From Vreelandella venusta (GTDB lineage Bacteria; Pseudomonadota; Gammaproteobacteria; Pseudomonadales; Halomonadaceae), in contig NZ_BJUL01000005.1 of the NCBI RefSeq assembly GCF_007989605.1, positions 124,001 to 188,000 on the forward strand: DNA of 64,000 nt. The letters are read 5' to 3'. The notes beneath the pieces were generated by a model that had not been told where the DNA came from, made no database searches, and was given only the letters and a program-made list of their open reading frames with translations. How positions within the stretch are numbered: the stretch's first letter is position 1; every line of letters starts with the position of its first letter. The translations under genes and the position numbers were made by a program. Shown here piece after piece: positions 60,615 to 64,000 of this stretch.

Positions 60615-60725
60615 GACCATCTGAGAACCACTCGTTAATCAGAAAGCTCCACCCTAGTGCGAGTTATGGCTTGGTGCAAGTGCAATAAGTATGCCACCCA
60701 TACTATTTTTTCTGCAGGTGGCTGT

Positions 60726-61517
60726 TTACAGGCGGAAATCAGCCCCCAAATAAACGTCTCTTACCCGTTGGTTGTTGAGAATTTCCTGAGGGGGGCCGCT
60801 GGCGATGATATGGCCGTCACCTACAATGTAGGCAATATCGCAAATATCTAGTGTTTCTCTGACGTTATGGTCGGTGATCAGTACGCCGATATGGCGTTTT
60901 TTGAGTGCTCGAATGATCGTTTTAATATCGCCTACTGAGATCGGATCAACGCCGGCAAACGGCTCATCAAGCAGAATAAAGGCAGGCTCTGTCGCGAGTG
61001 AGCGTGCAATTTCAACACGTCTACGCTCCCCGCCTGAAAGACTCATGCCGAAGTTGTCACGAATGTGAGTGATGTGAAAATCTTCCAGTAGCGACTCAAG
61101 GCGCTGCTCCCGAGCGCTGCGATCGAGTTCTTTGCGAGTCTCCAGAATTGCCATTATGTTGTCGGCGACGGTCAGTTTGCGAAAAATAGAGGCTTCCTGG
61201 GGCAAGTACCCAATACCTGCCAGTGCACGTTCGTGCATAGGGGCATGGGTTAAATCAAGCCCGTCGATGCCTACCTTTCCAGCATCAGACTTTACCAAAC
61301 CGACAATCATATAGAATGATGTCGTTTTGCCCGCGCCATTGGGGCCTAGCAGTCCTACCACGCTGCCTTGAGATATCTCTAGGTTAATATCCTTAACGAC
61401 ACGGCGGCGTTTATAGCTTTTGGCTAAGTGGTGGGCATAAAGTGTTTTTATCGGCGCTGTTTCTGATGCTGATTCTAAAGTTGTGTGAGGTGCAGACTCT
61501 GCATGTTTTGTCGCCAC
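60726..61517 (-). CDS. lptB: LPS export ABC transporter ATPase LptB
   Basis: Cytoplasmic ATPase of the LptB2FG complex that extracts LPS from the inner membrane. The Walker A motif [14 protein letters not shown]-loop PQEASIF, signature [15 protein letters not shown] and Walker [13 protein letters not shown] are intact. The end VYLGADFRL matches the family exactly. The GTG at 61517 follows AGGAGTG; it gives a 22-residue extension before the usual N-terminus that E. coli does not have. Confidence 0.97.
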   Translation of the reverse strand: MATKHAESAPHTTLESASETAPIKTLYAHHLAKSYKRRRVVKDINLEISQGSVVGLLGPNGAGKTTSFYMIVGLVKSDAGKVGIDGLDLTHAPMHERALAGIGYLPQEASIFRKLTVADNIMAILETRKELDRSAREQRLESLLEDFHITHIRDNFGMSLSGGERRRVEIARSLATEPAFILLDEPFAGVDPISVGDIKTIIRALKKRHIGVLITDHNVRETLDICDIAYIVGDGHIIASGPPQEILNNQRVRDVYLGADFRL

Positions 61518-61526
61518 TGGTCACTC

Positions 61527-62030
61527 CTATTGTTCCGGCTGAAGAGTCATGCGGATACGTTGTGGTTCACTGCCGCTAACATCAGAACGCGCCTGAACTA
61601 CACCTTGGTCGATAAAATACTCTAAGCGCCCACCTTCGAAGCGGTCAGCTTGCTGGGTCAGCTCCGCTTGGTCGATTAGCTCTACCCGACGCTCGGCAAC
61701 ATGATAAATGATGCGCTTTGCCCAGCCTTCCATTGGACTAGCTTGGTCTTCGAGCTGGTTGCGTATATAGGCTCGTCCACCGGTTGCAACGGCGCGCGAT
61801 AGCTCGCCAGCATCGTTGCGCTGAATCTCAACGCGATCTCCGCGTAGCTGCATATTGCCCTGACGAATATCGACGTTGCCCGAATACACTGCAGTGCCTG
61901 CGCGTTGATCTAGATCTAAACGATCAGCCTCTACTTCTACAGGGGCTTGGCTTTGTGCCATGACCGGTAGCGCTGCCGCAGAAATAGGTAGTGTAATGAC
62001 GAAGAGTGCCGTGCGAATAAGAGCGTTCAT
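61527..62030 (-). CDS. lptA: LPS transport periplasmic protein LptA
   Basis: Periplasmic beta-jellyroll protein that forms the LPS bridge between LptC and LptD. It has a signal peptide (cleavage near VMA-QSQ, about residue 25) and the OstA-like repeat with VEADRLDLDQRAGTAVYSGNV. The length of 167 is near E. coli 185. It lies between lptC and lptB with a nine-base gap on either side. Confidence 0.94.
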   Translation of the reverse strand: MNALIRTALFVITLPISAAALPVMAQSQAPVEVEADRLDLDQRAGTAVYSGNVDIRQGNMQLRGDRVEIQRNDAGELSRAVATGGRAYIRNQLEDQASPMEGWAKRIIYHVAERRVELIDQAELTQQADRFEGGRLEYFIDQGVVQARSDVSGSEPQRIRMTLQPEQ

Positions 62031-62038
62031 CGCGACTC

Positions 62039-62611
62039 CTACTGAGAACGAGTGGCAGGCGGGTGAACGCCGCGCACGTTATTGGTTAAGCGGATCTGGC
62101 TATCATCCAGCCATACATCCATACGTGAAGCGCTAATGCGTTGAGGCGGCTGCTGAAGTATGGTTTCGGCATCGCTCCAAGCATGGCGGGTGATGCCATT
62201 GTAATGTAATAACTCTGTATTCAACTGCCAGCCCTCATCAGGTGCAAGTAATTGGGCTGAGCCAGCTAGCGTGAGTGCTTGCGTGTCAGTATTTAGAGTG
62301 CCGCTCTGGGCCGTCGCTAGCCATTGACGCTCCTCTCTATCGAACAGTGTCGCCCTGGGAGAGGTAACCTCTGTCATCGCTGTTTGAGGGGTATGGACTA
62401 AGCGTGGCGTCGCCAGCGACTGTTGGATGGCACCGGTGTCACCAAACAGAGTGATTTCTGCATTTTCCAGTACATGGCCGGGCTCTTGAGCGCGAGCCTC
62501 AGGATCGATTAATTGGTCTTGAGGGCCGCGCGGGTCTAGCCACGCCAGCACACCACCTAGGGCAAATACCATGGTGGTTATCCAAACGCGTTTTTTAGCC
62601 CAAAAGCGCAT
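62039..62611 (-). CDS. lptC: LPS export system protein LptC
   Basis: A 190-residue bitopic inner-membrane protein that passes LPS from LptB2FG to LptA. The N-terminal helix (about 8-27) is followed by the periplasmic OstA-like jellyroll. The ATG at 62611 overlaps the kdsC stop as TAATG; a longer reading starts inside kdsC and is rejected. Overall sequence is only weakly conserved, as is usual for LptC; the position settles the call. Confidence 0.9.
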   Translation of the reverse strand: MRFWAKKRVWITTMVFALGGVLAWLDPRGPQDQLIDPEARAQEPGHVLENAEITLFGDTGAIQQSLATPRLVHTPQTAMTEVTSPRATLFDREERQWLATAQSGTLNTDTQALTLAGSAQLLAPDEGWQLNTELLHYNGITRHAWSDAETILQQPPQRISASRMDVWLDDSQIRLTNNVRGVHPPATRSQ

Positions 62612-63153
62612 TACGATTGGCCGTGTAGGTACGTATCTAAAACAGCATCCCAATGGCCTTGAGACATCAATAAGGTGTCGCAGATTTCACGTACGGCACC
62701 GTGGCCACCAAGCCGGTCGGTGATCCAGTCGGCATGGGTATGCATGTAATCAGGAGCATTAGGCACGGTAATGCCTACGCCAGAGCGTTTAATAGGAGCA
62801 AGGTCTGGTAGATCGTCACCACAATAAGCAACCTGCTCAAGCGTGATATCTAGGCGTTGGCAAAGCGCGCGTAACGTAGTGAGTTTATCTTCACATCCTT
62901 GATAAACATGGGTAATGCCCAGCGACGCAGCGCGTTGACTAACCATCGGAGAGTCACGCCCAGTAATTAAGGCAACATGGATTCCGACGCGCTTCAAAAG
63001 TTTGAGGCCGTGGCCATCTTGAGTATGGAATGCTTTGATTTCGATACCGTCGGCTTGGAAATAGAGGCGGCCATCGGTAAGTACGCCGTCAACGTCAATG
63101 GCAAGCAATTTTACACGGCGAATGCGGTCTTGTAGAGCGTCAGGTAAGGCCAT
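62611..63153 (-). CDS. kdsC: 3-deoxy-D-manno-octulosonate 8-phosphate phosphatase
   Basis: HAD-superfamily phosphatase that makes Kdo from Kdo-8-phosphate. The nucleophile motif is AIDVDGVLTDGRL (DxD near residue 20), with TGRDSP (motif II) and the YCGDDLPDLAPI motif (IV). The length of 180 is normal. It lies between kdsD and lptC, as is usual. The stop overlaps the lptC ATG. Confidence 0.97.
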   Translation of the reverse strand: MALPDALQDRIRRVKLLAIDVDGVLTDGRLYFQADGIEIKAFHTQDGHGLKLLKRVGIHVALITGRDSPMVSQRAASLGITHVYQGCEDKLTTLRALCQRLDITLEQVAYCGDDLPDLAPIKRSGVGITVPNAPDYMHTHADWITDRLGGHGAVREICDTLLMSQGHWDAVLDTYLHGQS

Positions 63154-63188
63154 GAAGCCTCCGTATTATTAATGTTGAAAAAGAGCGA

Positions 63189-64000
63189 TTAAATGACACC
63201 GCTGGCAAGTAAGTCATGCATATGCAGGGCGCCAATGGGGCGCTGTTGATCATCCACGACCGCCAGTGCGGTGATTCGACTGTCTTCCATGATGCGTACC
63301 GCTTCAGCCGCTAACACCTCGGGGCCGATACGTTTTCCAGGGCGTGTCATAACATCATCAACGAGGACGTCACGTAGGTCATGAAACTGATCCAGCGTTC
63401 GGCGTAAGTCACCGTCGGTATAAACGCCAGCAAGGCGTCCTTCGCTATCGACGACGCAGGTAAAGCCCAATCCTTGGCGAGTGATTTCCAACAGGGCGTC
63501 CCGTAGCGGGCTACCTAATGCTACTTGGGGGAGGCGCGAGCCGTTGTGCATTAAATCCTTGACACGCAAAAGCAGGCGTTTGCCGAGGCTTCCACCCGGG
63601 TGTGAAAGGGCAAAATCTTCCGCGGTGAAGCCGCGCGCTTCTAATAATGCCACGGCTAAGGCATCACCCAAGGCGAGAGCCGCTGTGGTTGAGCTAGTCG
63701 GCGCTAAGTCGAGAGGGCAGGCTTCGCGCTCAACACCGCTGTTAAGGTGAGCATCGGCGTGCTTAGCTAATGTGGATCCTGGGCGCCCCGTCATGCTGAC
63801 AAGCGGGGTTCCTAAGCGTTTCAATAGCGGAAGCAGGGCGGTGACCTCTGCGGTTTCGCCAGAGTTCGAGAGGGCCAGCACAACATCTGCGCGGGTGATC
63901 ATGCCGAGATCGCCATGGCTGGCTTCACCGGGGTGTACAAAAAAAGCAGGTGTGCCGGTGCTTGCCAATGTTGCAGCCAGCTTGCCCGCAATATGCCCGG
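63189..64000 (-). CDS. kdsD: Arabinose-5-phosphate isomerase (5' end beyond window)
   Basis: Converts ribulose 5-phosphate to arabinose 5-phosphate for Kdo synthesis. The visible 270 residues begin PGHIAGKLAATLASTGTPAFF, inside the SIS domain (family about 325 residues), and run on with ALSNSGETAEV, then two C-terminal CBS domains (VYTDGDLRRTLDQ and ALHMHDLLASGVI). The reading frame continues past the window edge with no stop or good start, so an internal TTG at 63968 is not the start. Confidence 0.95.
   Translation of the reverse strand, partial: GHIAGKLAATLASTGTPAFFVHPGEASHGDLGMITRADVVLALSNSGETAEVTALLPLLKRLGTPLVSMTGRPGSTLAKHADAHLNSGVEREACPLDLAPTSSTTAALALGDALAVALLEARGFTAEDFALSHPGGSLGKRLLLRVKDLMHNGSRLPQVALGSPLRDALLEITRQGLGFTCVVDSEGRLAGVYTDGDLRRTLDQFHDLRDVLVDDVMTRPGKRIGPEVLAAEAVRIMEDSRITALAVVDDQQRPIGALHMHDLLASGVI

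Overview
The window is chromosomal DNA from a gammaproteobacterium, most probably a moderately halophilic Halomonas/Vreelandella-type member of the Oceanospirillales. The reasons are gene orders shared with Pseudomonas and Halomonas (queG-nnr-tsaE-ami-mutL-miaA-hfq-hflXKC-hisZ-purA; gatCAB divergent from mreBCD-maf-rng-yhdP-tldD; kdsD-kdsC-lptCAB-rpoN-hpf-ptsN-rapZ-ptsO), a multisubunit Mrp sodium/proton antiporter, and a very acidic lipoprotein. The genus is inferred from protein style and synteny, not from a marker gene. I see no rRNA, tRNA, CRISPR array, prophage or insertion sequence. Coding density is high and no gene-free stretch exceeds about 230 bases.

Layout. 1-4541 (minus): end of an Mrp antiporter operon (mnhA with fused B domain, mnhC, and mnhD running off the left edge). 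4701-7323 (plus): a six-transmembrane voltage-gated cation channel divergent from it, then leuA. 7416-10239: an EF-P beta-lysylation locus (epmB divergent from efp and epmA). 10256-13015 (minus): psd, a rhodanese-type sulfurtransferase and rsgA. 13162-14886: orn and queG, convergent. 14982-28164 (plus): the RNA/repair/cell-wall/protease cluster nnrED-tsaE-ami-mutL-miaA-hfq-hflX-hflK-hflC-hisZ-purA. 28294-35203: a mixed block with cobO, a YajQ-family protein, pepN, a YegS-like lipid kinase, an uncharacterised acidic lipoprotein, a cold-shock protein and a LysE/RhtB exporter. 35238-41334: slt, a DUF1232 protein, htpG behind a sigma-32-type promoter, gpsA and sixA. 41404-44674 (minus): gatCAB. 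44904-56946: mreBCD, maf, rng, yhdP, tldD, darP (minus) and pmbA. 57018-64000 (minus): the LPS-export/rpoN/nitrogen-PTS operon from kdsD (cut by the right edge) to ptsO.

How the genes work together. Cell envelope work dominates: elongation scaffold (mreBCD), peptidoglycan cleavage (ami, slt), LPS core sugar synthesis and LPS transport (kdsD, kdsC, lptCAB), phospholipid synthesis (gpsA, psd, lipid kinase, yhdP). Translation fidelity is the second theme (EF-P with its modifying enzymes, rsgA, queG, tsaE, miaA, gatCAB, hpf). Many genes are coupled by TAATG or ATGA stop/start overlaps, and several use GTG or TTG starts.

The least ordinary items are the channel with a calcium-channel-like selectivity filter next to the Mrp antiporter, the repeat-built acidic lipoprotein with a 15-bp in-frame tandem repeat, and two short tandem duplications that copy the last codons and stop of efp and of ptsO. 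I did not find a convincing wholly new multi-gene system; most of the window is well-conserved core genome.
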